A stretch of 64,000 nt of DNA from Candidatus Protochlamydia amoebophila UWE25 (GCF_000011565.2 NC_005861.2:1178001-1242000); one strand, 5' to 3'; positions 36,347-46,916 are shown, numbered from the stretch's first letter. Notes: generated from the letters alone by a model not told the origin. A program made the numbers and translations.

Positions 36347-37063
36347 ATGATGTATTTACAACCTTGCTCTCCTAAACAAGGCTATCAATCTGATCAGGAT
36401 ATGCCATATAAGGCAGCTAAACCTAAAGAGGTAGTCCAAACCAACCTACCAATAAAAGCTAAAGTAAAGGATGTGTGTAAAGATGCTTTTGCAGAGTGGT
36501 TACATACGCAAGATCCAGATCTTCCAATTGAAGTATTAAACAAGCTTCCTACAGAAGAAATTGCCACTTGGCGTATATTAGCTCCACTAAATTCTCATAG
36601 CTTTTTTCATAAATGGCTTGATAGTAAAATTACAAGTTTTTACGCGGATCAAAGCAAAATGGAACAGGAATTAAAGGCCATTTATCAAAAATTTAAAACG
36701 CAAAATCTTGCTAAATTAGATACAGTTGCTGGTATTGATCAGTTAGCTAGAGATATTCTTAAAGAATATAGTAAAACGATAGAAGACCAAGCGGCGGATG
36801 ATACCTTTTTAACGTCTTATTTTGCTAGAACATTACAAATCCCTTCCGAATCGAAACTTATGCGCTTAACAATTGAACACGCTAAAAAATCTATTAGAGA
36901 AATTGTTAGTGAGAGGCTTGGTTATTTATATAATGATGAGCCAAGAGAGTGTCTAAAAAAGGTCCTTGCTTACGATTATCCTAATCAAATTGATCAAGTT
37001 AGCTATTTAGTTAATATCTGGGGTAAAAGTGGACGAACATTTGCTCCTATTTGGGAACAATAA
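36347..37063 (+). CDS. Hypothetical soluble protein
   Basis: The 238-residue protein MMYLQPCSPKQGYQSDQDM... has a disordered head (1-35) and then a helical body. The segment DPDLPIEVLNKLPTEEIATW (about 59-78) vaguely recalls the Leu-Pro start of an F-box but lacks its later Trp/Arg core, so I do not make that call. The tail ends GKSGRTFAPIWEQ. There is no signal peptide, no membrane segment and no known family. AT-rich DNA and mobile neighbours suggest an accessory gene. Confidence 0.6.
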   Translation: MMYLQPCSPKQGYQSDQDMPYKAAKPKEVVQTNLPIKAKVKDVCKDAFAEWLHTQDPDLPIEVLNKLPTEEIATWRILAPLNSHSFFHKWLDSKITSFYADQSKMEQELKAIYQKFKTQNLAKLDTVAGIDQLARDILKEYSKTIEDQAADDTFLTSYFARTLQIPSESKLMRLTIEHAKKSIREIVSERLGYLYNDEPRECLKKVLAYDYPNQIDQVSYLVNIWGKSGRTFAPIWEQ

Positions 37064-37088
37064 ATTTTGTCCTATATATAGGCTATCT

Positions 37089-37304
37089 TTATTTAGATAG
37101 CCATTCATCATATTGTTCAGGACCCACTTGAGACCAATAATTTTGTTACTTTTCATCAGAAGGTCTAGGTCTTTTACATACATGTTGAATTAGATAAGGG
37201 CGGCGGCTACCCTCTATCATTTCATGGAAATATTCCTCAACCTCATTTTCAAAATTAGGGTGTAGTAATTCAATTGTAACATTGGTATTGGTTCTATCGC
37301 TCAT
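37089..37304 (-). pseudogene. Small unknown gene with in-frame stop and cassette leader
   Basis: From the ATG at 37304 a 52-codon frame reads MSDRTNTNVTIELLHPNFEN... to KRPRPSDEK, then TAA at 37146. In the same frame it continues with coding-like QNYWSQVGPEQYDEWLSK to a second TAA at 37089, so the first stop is probably a point mutation. The 60 bp before the ATG is a copy of the inner leader of the BTB-LRR genes. The function is unknown. If expressed, the 52-residue form is the product. Confidence 0.5.
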
Positions 37305-37366
37305 ATGGTATAAGATAAATTTTAATTTATAAATATTTTAACAATATAATTTATAGATAAAAATTA
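37305..37366 (-). promoter_or_regulatory. BTB-LRR-type leader fragment
   Basis: The reverse strand reads ATAATTTTTATCTATAAATT, then ATTGTTAAAATATTTATAAA and TTAAAATTTAT, matching the last about 60 bp of the BTB-LRR leader. The outer part was removed where IS1 inserted (37369). Confidence 0.55.
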
Positions 37367-37452
37367 TTGGATAGTACTAAGTAGGTAAGGCTATTTCAAT
37401 AAACTGATCTAATTTGATAGTTTAATTATTCTAATTCAAGCGGAGAAGAGCA

Positions 37453-38124
37453 ATGAAATGTACGCACTGTGGCTCAGATTTGGTAAAGAAGAATGGTTAT
37501 ACAAGACATGAAAAGTAAAATTTTCGCTGTTAAGAATGTGGCAAACAGTGGAGCGAAAACAATGAAGCTAAAATCCTTAACAAACAAAGGAACTTATCAG
37601 AAAAGCTCTTTTAGAAAGGGTATCTCTTAATGGATTTGTAGAATTTTTGATGTAAGTATGCCATGGCTGCTAGATTTTATTAATCTCATTATCAATGATT
37701 TGCCTGAGGATTTAAATGCACAAGTCACTTGTCGTGAGAAAGATGAGTTGGAAGTGGCTAAATTTGAAGTAGATGAGCTTTAATGGAGTTTTATAGGAAA
37801 TAAGAAAAATGATCAGTGGTTATGGCTTGTTTCCCATAAAAAAAGTCGGCAAGTGCTTGCTATGCAAGTGGGTCCTCGAGATAAAAAAACCGCTGAGCTT
37901 CTTTTTGCAAAAACTACCCGAATCATTAAAAAAAGCCTTCTATTTCACTGATAAATTTAATGTCTATTATGAAACCAATCCTTGGAGTCAACATCAACCA
38001 GTTAGCAAGCAATCTGGTCAGACAAGCTATATTGAAAGATTTAATTGTACTCGCAGACAAAGATGTGCAAGACTTGTAAGGAAAACACTTTCATTTTCTA
38101 AAAAACTAACTAATCACATTGGGT
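37453..38124 (+). pseudogene. IS1 transposase, frameshifted and interrupted
   Basis: It starts MKCTHCGSDLVKKNGYTR (a zinc-finger N-terminus), then a stop at 37516, then CGKQWSENN, LNGICRIFDVSMPWLLDFI, DELWSFIGNKKNDQWLWLV (a DDE strand) and RQRCARLVRKTLSFSKKLTN before the IS3 insertion. The last 50 bp (KYFICD) lies after the IS3 at 39349. Several frameshifts make it inactive independent of the insertion. Confidence 0.75.
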
Positions 38125-38201
38125 TGACCTTGCCCCTTAAAAATCATCCAAGAAGAAATAGAGGTTCGTGTTAAAATAAATAAATTTTAGGAAACGAACC
38201 A

Positions 38202-38465
38202 ATGAAAAAAAGATTTTCAGAAGAACACATCATTCAAATACTCAAAGAAGTAGAAGCAGGCTCAGCAGTAGCTGAAGTTTGTCGTAAATATAGCATAGCT
38301 CCCGCTACTTATTACTCATGGAAAGCCAAATTTGGTGGAATGAGTGTATCTGAGGCACAAAGATTAAAAGCTCTAGAAGAAGAAAACAGGAAATTAAAAA
38401 GGCTTGTAGCTGATTATGCTCTTGATAATGTGGCTTTGAAGGATCTTTTATCAAAAAAGTGGTAG
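38202..38465 (+). CDS. IS3-family OrfA
   Basis: The 87-residue DNA-binding subunit has an HTH ([20 protein letters not shown] and [17 protein letters not shown]) and a zipper ([20 protein letters not shown]). It ends TCA-AAA-AAG-TGG-TAG, so the A-AAA-AAG heptamer lies two codons before the stop and would deliver ribosomes into OrfB. Confidence 0.9.
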   Translation: MKKRFSEEHIIQILKEVEAGSAVAEVCRKYSIAPATYYSWKAKFGGMSVSEAQRLKALEEENRKLKRLVADYALDNVALKDLLSKKW

Positions 38466-39304
38466 GCCCGCAGGCTAAGAGAAAGGCCATGAATGATCTA
38501 ACCATCCACCATGGCATAAGTCAAAGGAGAGCTTGTCGTTTACTTGCTTTCGACAGGTCTGTTGGGCGCTATAAGCATAAAATGAAGAATGATACAGAAG
38601 TAAAGGATAAAATGATTTCGATAGCTCATGAAAGAAGAAGGTTTGGGTATCGAAGAATTTGTCTTTTGCTGAAGAAGGAAGGATTAAAGATTAATCATAA
38701 AAAAGTGTACCGACTGTACAAAGAGAGTGGTCTCAAAATCAGAAAAAGGGGTGGAAGAAAGAGAGCTTTAGGTTCTAGAATAGGACCTGAGGAGATTTCT
38801 AGGCCAAATCAAAGATGGTCTCTTGACTTTGTTTCAGATGCATTAGCCAATGGAAGGCGCCTTCGGATTCTAACAATTATGGATGATTTTACTAGGAAAA
38901 GTCTTAAGATGGTGGTAGATACCTCGATCAGCGGAGTTCGTGTTGCGAGAGAGCTATCTGAGTTGATAGAGACAGAGGGGAGGCCAGCATGCATATTAAG
39001 CGATAATGGGACGGAATTTACTAGTAATGCTATTTTGAAGTGGTCATGGGATAACAAAATTAGCTGGAAGTATATTCAACCTGGTAAGCCAATGCAAAAT
39101 GGTTACATTGAAAGTTTCAATGGAAAGCTTCGTGATGAATGCTTAAATGAAAATTGGTTTTTAAATGTTAAGGATGCTCGTAGCACGATTGAAAAGTGGC
39201 GCGAAGACTATAATGAGTATCGTCCTCATACAAGTTTAAAGGGTCTAAGCCCAAAACAATTTATTAGAAGTTTAAGTGAAAATAACAAGAAATTAATTGC
39301 TTGA
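38459..39304 (+). CDS. IS3-family OrfB transposase
   Basis: 281 residues with an N-terminal HTH_21 region ([19 protein letters not shown] and [16 protein letters not shown]) and a full DDE core: [29 protein letters not shown] and [19 protein letters not shown]. It ends [15 protein letters not shown], the standard IS3 terminus. It is normally made as an OrfAB fusion by -1 frameshift. Confidence 0.93.
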   Translation: MVGPQAKRKAMNDLTIHHGISQRRACRLLAFDRSVGRYKHKMKNDTEVKDKMISIAHERRRFGYRRICLLLKKEGLKINHKKVYRLYKESGLKIRKRGGRKRALGSRIGPEEISRPNQRWSLDFVSDALANGRRLRILTIMDDFTRKSLKMVVDTSISGVRVARELSELIETEGRPACILSDNGTEFTSNAILKWSWDNKISWKYIQPGKPMQNGYIESFNGKLRDECLNENWFLNVKDARSTIEKWREDYNEYRPHTSLKGLSPKQFIRSLSENNKKLIA

Positions 39305-39469
39305 ATCTCTATTTAACTCTGGATGGAATCAGGGGGCAAGGTCAGGGTTAATAAAATACTTTATTTGTGATTAACATAGATAATTGAGAATCTTACCTAT
39401 TTAGCGCACTACCCAAGAAATACTAATAAAATAAATTTAAAATTAAGCTTGCAAGCCCGTCTATTGAAT

Positions 39470-42343
39470 CTAATAACTTAGAATAACTTTAGTTTTTTCA
39501 ATAATTTGTTCTTCATTTTGTAGAATATCAGTGGGCAATTTTTTTTGATCGCATAAATTTTTCACTCCTAAATAGATACTATGTAGAGCATGACATTCTA
39601 CGAATTCTAAGGGTGTTAATTTTCCAGTTTTCTGTTTTTTACTAGCTAATTGCTCTAAACGTTCGGAAACTGCATTAACTGTGGCTTGTAAATATTCTAT
39701 ATGTTTCTCGCTTAAAGCTGTTTGAGGATCTAATAAGCTTTCTTTTGAAAAAGCGAGAAGATCGATAAAAGCTTCTCCTAATAAAAGTTTATATCCTCTG
39801 TCTTTCTGCTCTCCACCCTTTATTAAAGTTTCCGAAACTTTATCCATTTCTTGATTAAAAAACTCTGGCAAATGTCTTGTTTCTGACATTTCTAAAGAGG
39901 AAATACGGCTTAAAAAAACAAGTGCATTGAAAATGAAATGAAGAGTATCTTGTTTCTCTTCTTTACTATCAGCATATCTTTGAATGAGTTCTTTTTCCAG
40001 TATTCCATTGTCAACTTTTCCTTCGCTTTGGATCGTCTTTATAAAGCCCGCAACGTCCTCATTAAATAGCTCAGCTTGATCATTTTTTTCTATGGTCGGC
40101 AACTTTAGGCCAAACTTATGATTAAAAAGAGAAGTCAGATAATTAAGATCCCAAGAAACTATTCCTGGAAATGGAGCTAGATGCGCAGCTTGAGGTGAAA
40201 CAAAACAACCCTTTCCAAAAAGCCATGGTAAAAGTGATTCAACTTTTTTACCAACCATTTGACACTCTACTGAAAATTCGTCTTCAGTCTCATGCATAGC
40301 CTGAACTTTTCTATATAAAGGTTTTTCAGATTCTGAAGTCTTTTCTAAAGCTCTTTCCCTGTGGTCAGTACGTGTTTCAACAGAGCCTTCTTCCAGCATT
40401 GTTTTTTGGTTTGTAATATGCTGTGATAAAAAATCTTTCAGAACTGATTGTAATTCTTCTAGTTGCTGATCAGATAAATTCTCTTTTACTATTTCGAACA
40501 TGTTAGAAACTCTAAGAGCAAAATCTCGATGACTGTCTAAAACTTTAGGAAAGCGTTCTTCTGAATGTTCAAGATAATGGCCTAAAAAAATATCTACAAA
40601 ATCTTGAATTTGTTCGACATCAGAAATTATTAAATCAGAAAAGTTAATAGATTGAATTTTATTGAGTTCTTCTATAAAATCATTTAAAATTTGTTTTTTA
40701 TCCGCTTTCTTTTCTTTTAATTGCTGTAATAGTATTTTAATATTTTCTTGTATTATAGGTTTTTGTTTTTCAAGTTCTTGTTTACTTTCCGAATAAGCTT
40801 TTTTTACTACTCTTTTATAAGGCTCAACTAAGCGTGCAAGGCTTTCATCTGCTTGATTAAATAAATTTAATTTAGCATTAGCTTCTTTTACTGTTATAGT
40901 TTTATCAGGAATCAAAGCAAATAAGCCTTTAAAATGGCCTTCAAACTGCGGTAATTTTGCGTCAGATGAAGTTAATTGGGTCAATTCCAAAATTTCTTTT
41001 AAATACTTAATATGTGTCTGAAGGACATCATAATCTTTTTCGGGAATAATTTCATTTTCATCTTTAGGCAATCCATTTTGAATATTTCGAGTTAATTTAA
41101 GAGTTTCTTTTTCAAAAATATCAAAGGAAGAAAGTAAAGTTTGTTGGGCATCTTTCCGGATTACTGGATCCAGAGATTTAAGACCCTTCTTAATTTCAGC
41201 AATAAACTCGGGGTAAAGATCATTAGAATTTTCATCCCGAATCTTTTGAAGAAGTTTTTCATATGTAGGGCGGCAATCTATAGTAGTTTCTTCCTTAATT
41301 TGCTGCAATTTTTCAGTATAAGGAGAAAAATCTTTTTTAGTAGCTATTATACACCGATTGCATTCCTCTATTTGCCTTGCGACATCTTTTGGTGTTTCAC
41401 CCGAAAAAATTTTTTCAAGGTTATCCAACACACGCTTAGTTTTTATATTTAACTGATTATCAGTTAATTGAAATTTATTTCTATTGTTTTGTAATCGATG
41501 ATAATTATTTATCTCGGTTATTGTATCGCTTACTTCTTTCTTTAGTTGGCTAAAATGAAATTCCTTAAGATAAGATAATTCTTCTTTTAGTGCATTTAAT
41601 TCTGATGGATCTAATGTCTCTAAATTGCATTTCTGATATTTTTCGACAAGCTGTTCAAGCTTTGAGAGAAAGTCGTTAATTTTTGCTATATTTTTTTGTA
41701 TTTTTTCTAATGCCTCTAATTCTTTTAGATTGTCACTATAACTTTTTTTATCAATGTTAGTTAATTTCCTATTTAGAACATTCAATTCTATTTTAGTTTC
41801 TTCTATTTCTTTTTGTGTATCTTGATATCTTTGAATTTGTTGTTTTATTGTGTCATTATAATTAATTGTTATCGGTGCAGTTTGGCATAAACGTATTAAT
41901 TTAACCGAAGCTTGTGAGATGTTTTCATGACATGTTTTTATCCATAATTTGACGATTTTTTTAGAAAATGTCTGGTGAATTTGATCATTTAATCGGGCCC
42001 GTATTTCACCTTGAAATGATCTTGAAATTTCTAATTCAGAAGCTCTTAAATTAGGTTTTTTATTATAAGCGCATAAAAATTTCCCTTTTACAAATGATTT
42101 AACAGTTTGTTCAGTCAGACATGGTGATTTTTGTGTTTCGTCTTTAGAATGAGTGAATTCACTAAAAATCTCACTGGTAATTCCTTCCGTAACAGTTTGT
42201 ATTTCTTTTGTATTCGTTTGAACTTCTCTTGTTGAAGAAGTTGTATCAGAAGAAAGTGGATCGTTAATAAGAGACGTTGAATACTCACTTGAAGACGAAC
42301 CATTGTTCAAAGAAGACGGATTAAAATCAGAAGGATTACTCAT
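39470..42343 (-). CDS. Large coiled-coil protein, paralogue 1
   Basis: The 957-residue protein has a Ser/Thr/Asn-rich disordered head (1-75), then QTVKSFVKGKFLCAYNKKPN, long Lys/Glu coiled coils (about 130-560; IQRYQDTQKEIEETKIELNV), and a more globular C-terminal third with ERFPKVLDSHRDFALRVSNM, LLPWLFGKGCFVSPQAAHL and CHALHSIYLGVKNLCDQKKL. It shares every block with the 936-residue paralogue at 43877. I recognise no family. There is no signal peptide; the disordered head and coiled-coil body are common in chlamydial secreted effectors, which is inference only. Confidence 0.8.
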   Translation of the reverse strand: MSNPSDFNPSSLNNGSSSSEYSTSLINDPLSSDTTSSTREVQTNTKEIQTVTEGITSEIFSEFTHSKDETQKSPCLTEQTVKSFVKGKFLCAYNKKPNLRASELEISRSFQGEIRARLNDQIHQTFSKKIVKLWIKTCHENISQASVKLIRLCQTAPITINYNDTIKQQIQRYQDTQKEIEETKIELNVLNRKLTNIDKKSYSDNLKELEALEKIQKNIAKINDFLSKLEQLVEKYQKCNLETLDPSELNALKEELSYLKEFHFSQLKKEVSDTITEINNYHRLQNNRNKFQLTDNQLNIKTKRVLDNLEKIFSGETPKDVARQIEECNRCIIATKKDFSPYTEKLQQIKEETTIDCRPTYEKLLQKIRDENSNDLYPEFIAEIKKGLKSLDPVIRKDAQQTLLSSFDIFEKETLKLTRNIQNGLPKDENEIIPEKDYDVLQTHIKYLKEILELTQLTSSDAKLPQFEGHFKGLFALIPDKTITVKEANAKLNLFNQADESLARLVEPYKRVVKKAYSESKQELEKQKPIIQENIKILLQQLKEKKADKKQILNDFIEELNKIQSINFSDLIISDVEQIQDFVDIFLGHYLEHSEERFPKVLDSHRDFALRVSNMFEIVKENLSDQQLEELQSVLKDFLSQHITNQKTMLEEGSVETRTDHRERALEKTSESEKPLYRKVQAMHETEDEFSVECQMVGKKVESLLPWLFGKGCFVSPQAAHLAPFPGIVSWDLNYLTSLFNHKFGLKLPTIEKNDQAELFNEDVAGFIKTIQSEGKVDNGILEKELIQRYADSKEEKQDTLHFIFNALVFLSRISSLEMSETRHLPEFFNQEMDKVSETLIKGGEQKDRGYKLLLGEAFIDLLAFSKESLLDPQTALSEKHIEYLQATVNAVSERLEQLASKKQKTGKLTPLEFVECHALHSIYLGVKNLCDQKKLPTDILQNEEQIIEKTKVILSY

Positions 42344-42520
42344 AACTACCTCCCTTAATAATTATAATTTAATTTTAATTATAAATTATTAACTAATTTA
42401 TTATCTTTAAATTAAATATAATAATATTAATTATTAATAATGAGTATTTTAAATAATCATTAGTATTATTAATATTTACTGATATTTAAATTAAATTTTA
42501 CAATGCTAATTATTTTAATC

Positions 42521-42866
42521 TTAAAAAGTTAGACGGGTATAAGCTTTCCTATTGAACAACCAACAACTCGTCCAGTTGGTTCCCCCAAGTATTTTGAAAA
42601 TTGAACCATTTAGTGATCTCATCAATGTTGAAAATTTCTCCAGCAAAAAAGATAGGTAACGGAGACTTTCGAGTGATTTAAAATTGACTTCATTTAAAGT
42701 CACTCCACGGCAAGCGGCAAATTCTTGTTTGTAAAAATAGTTTTGCCTTGAATTAAAAATGGGCTGGCACGCAAATAGGCCCATGAAAGAAGGAAGGTTT
42801 TTTATCGGAAAGCATTGCTTATCTTAAATTAGTCTCGATACCAGATAAGTAAGCAAGTTTCTTTCC
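42521..42866 (-). pseudogene. Duplicated 3' end of HI0933-family gene
   Basis: The minus strand carries KQEFAACRGVTLNEVNFKSL and further pieces corresponding to the final about 110 codons of the flavoprotein at 47102, with frameshifts. Homology stops near 42866. It sits directly upstream of paralogue 1 exactly as the real flavoprotein gene sits upstream of paralogue 2, so it is a duplication footprint. Confidence 0.75.
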
Positions 42867-43851
42867 TAATAGGAAAAATGAAAAGGATTTTGATAATTAA
42901 TTTTATTTTTTATTTTTCAAATAATTAACGTAATTGAAACAGCAATTCACTTCATATTATTTAATATTTTTATAAAGTTCGTTTATTCGGTAAGAAAATG
43001 TATTGATAATGCCTCTTCTCATTTTAGTTAATTTAGAAATCGGCACAGACAACACAAACTTTACACATCATAGAAAAATTCCTACAAAAATTAGCAGTTA
43101 AGCTTAGAGATGAAAGTGAAAAACTTGGTTAGAAAATATTATAAAACGGATACTCAGCTCCTGCGTTTTATTTAATAATCCAGCCAAGGATAAAATATTG
43201 AATTTAGTTTTTTATCCATTATTAATTGAAGGCTCTTAATCCGTAGATGGCAAAATTTGTGATTTTATTTTTATTGATAGGATCATCGTTTATCGAGTTT
43301 TTACTAATCCTCCAAACCTAAATCCAGCAAAATATCTTACAAATTTTTCTGTTAAATTAATTACAAGAAAATAAACAAAATATTTAACTTCATATTTTTT
43401 TTACCCATTCATTAAAAATTGTTTGAGTAAAGATTTCTATTTGCTAACTTTGTCGATTCATGCTGTTTTTTTAGTTTAAAGAACAAAGAGTTTAGAACCA
43501 CATTTATTCTGGATATAGGTATTGTCTATTTATTGACTTTTTATTAAGATTTACATATTTTAATTTAAATTAAATATATGATATTTAGTGGTAATTAAAA
43601 TAAACAGAAATTATCCACTTAATAATAAAATAAAAAATTTAAGAAATAGGAATAAATATACAGATGATAGATTTAGTTGTTTAGTGATTATTGACGTGCA
43701 AAGTTTTTGGAACTTGTGTAATGCGTCATAGATAAATTTTTTGCTTCTCAAGTATAACTTGCTACACCTATTAGGTTGGTTACATCTAAAATTCAAATAG
43801 AATTCTTTTTTTCATGAGGTGAAAAAAAGAATGCAAAACAAACATTAAAAT
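42867..43851. other. AT-rich spacer between paralogue units
   Basis: This spacer of about 1 kb has only short frames. It begins at the duplication breakpoint in the flavoprotein relic and ends at the terminator of paralogue 2. I see no recognisable coding relic. Confidence 0.4.
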
Positions 43852-43869
43852 AGGCGGGTAGGCCCGCCT
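43852..43869 (-). terminator. GC-rich intrinsic terminator of paralogue 2
   Basis: AGGCGGG and CCCGCCT form a perfect GC-rich stem with a 4-base loop, eight bases past the minus-strand stop codon at 43877. On that strand ATTTTAATGTTTG follows. A mutated version (about 39443-39463) follows paralogue 1. Confidence 0.75.
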
Positions 43870-43876
43870 GTTGAAT

Positions 43877-46687
43877 CTAATTACTTAGAATAACTTTAGT
43901 TTTTTCAATAATTTGTTCTTCATTTTGTAGAATATCAGTGGGCAATTCTTTTTGATCGCATAAATTTTTCACTCCTAAATAAATACTCTGCAGGGCATGG
44001 CACTCTACAAGCTCTAGTGGTGCTAATTTTCCACTTTGCGTTTTTTTGAAAGCCAATTGCTCTAGTCGATCAGAAACAGTGTTAATAGTGGCTTGTAAAT
44101 ACTCTACATGTTTATCACTCAAACCCGTTTTTAAATTGAATAGCGTTTCATCTGGGGAAACAATAAGGTCAATGAGAGCCTCTCCTAATAAAACCTTATA
44201 CCCTCTAGCACCACCTTTCTCATTATTTATAGCAGTTTCCGAAAATTTATCCATTGTCTGATTAAAAAACTCTGGTAAATGCCTAGTTTCTGACATTTCT
44301 AAAGAAGATAGATGACTTAAAAAAATCAAAGCATTAAAAATGGAATGAAAGGTCTTATATTGCTCTTCAATAACCTTAAACCTAGCTTGTAGTTCTTCTT
44401 TGACCAATTCCTGAGGAATTTTTCCATTTACTTGGACGGTACTTAAAAAAGGTTCCACATTTTGATTAAACAAGTCTAATCGATCCGTTTTTTCTTGGCT
44501 TAACTCTAGTCCAAGCTTGTCATTAAAAAATGTAGACAGATAATTAGCATCCCAAGAGACTACTCCAGGAAAAGGGACTAAATGCGCGGCTTGAGGTGAA
44601 GCAACAAATCCTTTTCCAAATAACCAAGGTAAAAGTACTTCGACTTGTTTACTAATGCGTTGGCATTCTATTGAAAAGGCATCACCAGATTCATGTGCAG
44701 CTTGAACTTTTCTATATAAAGGTTTGGCAGGTTTAGTAACCTTTTCCAAACTTTTTTTACTCTGATTAAGTGATGTTTCTAAACTTTCTTCAATCTCACT
44801 TGTTTGATTTGTAATATGATGCGTTAAAAATTCATTTAAAACTAATTTGATTTTATCTAATTGCTCCTCAGATAAATGATCTTTTAATAGCTCGAACATG
44901 TCAAAGACTCTAAGAGCAAAGTCTCGATGGTTTTCTAAAAGTTTAGGAAAGCGTTCTTGGGAATGAACAAGATAATGGCCTAAAAAAATATCTACAAAAT
45001 CTTGAGTTTGCTGAATACCCTTTTGTAATAAGTCTGAAATTTTTTCATCTTCATTTTTTATAATTTCGCTAAAAAAGTTATCCAAAATAACAGTTTTTTT
45101 TTCTTTTAATTCTTTTAGCTGATGTGATAATTCATCAATTTCTTTTTTAATTCTTGTTTCTTGATTCAGTCCTTTTTTAGTTTGAGCTATGTTTTCATTT
45201 AAAAGGTTTCGATAAACTTTAAAAGAGTTATCTAAATCTTCTTTGGCTTGATTAAATAAAGTAAGTTTTGTTTTAGCCTGTTGAACGGTCATTGTATTAT
45301 TAGAATCGGGAAGTAATGCGAGTAAAGTTTTAAATTTTTCCTCAAATACGGGTGCTGGCACTTTTGCCGTTAATCCTGCTGGCAATGCCAAAAGGGGTTT
45401 TAAATAACTCTCAATGTAGGTATCTAAAGGGCCGTAATCTCGATCAGTAATAATCTCCTCATCCTTTTTTCTACATAGCTCCTCTTTGATTTCTCCTGTT
45501 AATTTAAATAGTTCATGCGTTTGAATAAAATTAAAAACCTCCAATAGCGTTTGCCAAACTTCCATATGAACGACAGGATCAACAGGATCATTGTGCAGTT
45601 CGAAAGTTAATTGAATCGCGTCAATAAACTCACTATATTGCTTTGAATTTCCCTTTTTAATTTCCAGAAACGATTTTATGTAGGAAGGACAAGTTTCATC
45701 AACTTCCTTTTTGACTTGATTCAATTGATGAGTATAAGGTAATAAATCTTGTTCGATTGATTTTTTACTTTCTTTGAAATTATCTATAAATTCATTTAAT
45801 TTATTTGCTTCCCTTACAAAAAGGATATTGTCAATGCTGTCTAACACGGCCCCCATATTTTTTATTAAATGTTTATTTTTAAATTGAAATTTGTTTCCTT
45901 TTGGTAAACACTTGTTTACTTTTTGTATAATACCTTGTACTATTTTTTCAAATTTCTTATAAGCTTCTTTCAATTCCCCATGTTCTTTTTTTAGTAAGTC
46001 GATTTCTTCAGATGTTAATTTTTCCAAGTCAATTTTTTGGCATCTTTCTGCAAACTGTTCAAATATTGGTAAAAATTTATTAATAGCTTCTATATCTAAA
46101 TTTAGTCGTTTTAATCCTTCTAATTCTTTTAACTTATCATTATAAGATTTTTTATTAATATTATTTAAGCGCTGATGCAAAATATTCAATTGCATTTTTT
46201 TTTCATCTAGCTGTACTTTTATTTCTTGATATGCTTGACTTTGCTCGCATAGAATATCCTTATGTCGAATGCTAATTGATTCACTCAAACCTTCATGGGG
46301 TAATTTAACTATCATTTCCGACGTACTCTGAGGGTATGCATTTATCCAGGATTTTACAGTTTTTTTATTAAATTTTTTTTCGATTTTTTTATTTAATTCA
46401 ATTCGAATTCTACTTTGTAAAGTGTTTTTTTCTATACTTGAAGCTCTTAAATCAGGTTTTTTACTATAAGAACATAAAAATCTTCCTTTAGAAAATTTAG
46501 TCGATTGCTTTACAAGAGGCGTTAATTTCGTTCCCTCTTCTGTGGGCTGCGGCATTAATTTACTGGTAGCCTCCTCAATAGTTTTTTCAGTTGATTTCTT
46601 TATTTGTTTTGAAGATTTTTGAATTCCTTCAATTGGGGAAGATGTGCTGGCGACTAAAGAAGGATTATAGAAGTCAGCAGAATTCAT
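43877..46687 (-). CDS. Large coiled-coil protein, paralogue 2
   Basis: The 936-residue protein is colinear with paralogue 1: a disordered head rich in Ser/Thr/Glu (1-70), SKGRFLCSYSKKPDLRASS, coiled coils (about 120-560), IQQTQDFVDIFLGHYLVHSQ, ERFPKLLENHRDFALRVFDM, LLPWLFGKGFVASPQAAHL, and the same terminal LPTDILQNEEQIIEKTKVIL. The final about 45 codons are almost unchanged between copies, while heads and coils diverge. Family and function are unknown. TAAGGAGTAATT precedes the ATG, a good ribosome site. It lies 0.4 kb downstream of the flavoprotein gene on the same strand. Confidence 0.82.
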   Translation of the reverse strand: MNSADFYNPSLVASTSSPIEGIQKSSKQIKKSTEKTIEEATSKLMPQPTEEGTKLTPLVKQSTKFSKGRFLCSYSKKPDLRASSIEKNTLQSRIRIELNKKIEKKFNKKTVKSWINAYPQSTSEMIVKLPHEGLSESISIRHKDILCEQSQAYQEIKVQLDEKKMQLNILHQRLNNINKKSYNDKLKELEGLKRLNLDIEAINKFLPIFEQFAERCQKIDLEKLTSEEIDLLKKEHGELKEAYKKFEKIVQGIIQKVNKCLPKGNKFQFKNKHLIKNMGAVLDSIDNILFVREANKLNEFIDNFKESKKSIEQDLLPYTHQLNQVKKEVDETCPSYIKSFLEIKKGNSKQYSEFIDAIQLTFELHNDPVDPVVHMEVWQTLLEVFNFIQTHELFKLTGEIKEELCRKKDEEIITDRDYGPLDTYIESYLKPLLALPAGLTAKVPAPVFEEKFKTLLALLPDSNNTMTVQQAKTKLTLFNQAKEDLDNSFKVYRNLLNENIAQTKKGLNQETRIKKEIDELSHQLKELKEKKTVILDNFFSEIIKNEDEKISDLLQKGIQQTQDFVDIFLGHYLVHSQERFPKLLENHRDFALRVFDMFELLKDHLSEEQLDKIKLVLNEFLTHHITNQTSEIEESLETSLNQSKKSLEKVTKPAKPLYRKVQAAHESGDAFSIECQRISKQVEVLLPWLFGKGFVASPQAAHLVPFPGVVSWDANYLSTFFNDKLGLELSQEKTDRLDLFNQNVEPFLSTVQVNGKIPQELVKEELQARFKVIEEQYKTFHSIFNALIFLSHLSSLEMSETRHLPEFFNQTMDKFSETAINNEKGGARGYKVLLGEALIDLIVSPDETLFNLKTGLSDKHVEYLQATINTVSDRLEQLAFKKTQSGKLAPLELVECHALQSIYLGVKNLCDQKELPTDILQNEEQIIEKTKVILSN

Positions 46688-46916
46688 AATTACTCCTTAC
46701 TAATAATATTATTAAAATGATTATATAAATTTAATTATATAATTAATTATACAATATTATCACTTAATTTATTAATTAAATAATTAATTAATAAAAGATT
46801 GACTTAATGAATTAATTATGGATTACTTAGAATTAATTAATTTTACATTTACATCATTTATAAAATTAGCTTTAAATTTAAATAGAAATTTAAATCTATA
46901 AAGTTAATTATAAAAT

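Larger units (their letters stand above)
38125..39344 (+). mobile_element. Intact IS3-family element (1220 bp)
   Basis: The ends are TGACCTTGCCCC on both strands and the target duplication GGGT is on both sides. OrfA and OrfB are intact and overlap in the -1 frame at A-AAA-AAG (38453-38459). All features needed for transposition are present, so it may be active. Confidence 0.92.
37369..39414 (+). mobile_element. IS1-family element disrupted by IS3 insertion
   Basis: The left terminal repeat is GGATAGTACTAAGTAGGTAAGG and the right end is the reverse of GGGTAGTGCGCTAAATAGG at 39414. Between them an IS1 transposase (37453-38124, resumed 39349-39400) is split by a complete IS3 element flanked by the 4-bp duplication GGGT (38121-38124 and 39345-39348). 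Confidence 0.8.

Noticed and set aside
36400-36620. F-box call for the 238-residue protein at 36347
   Set aside because: Only a Leu-Pro-x-Glu resemblance; the later F-box core is absent, so the sequence does not support it.
44900-45000. RasGEF-N-like reading of the FVDIFLGHYL segment in the large coiled-coil paralogues
   Set aside because: Resemblance is limited to a few hydrophobic positions, and no RasGEF catalytic pattern follows.
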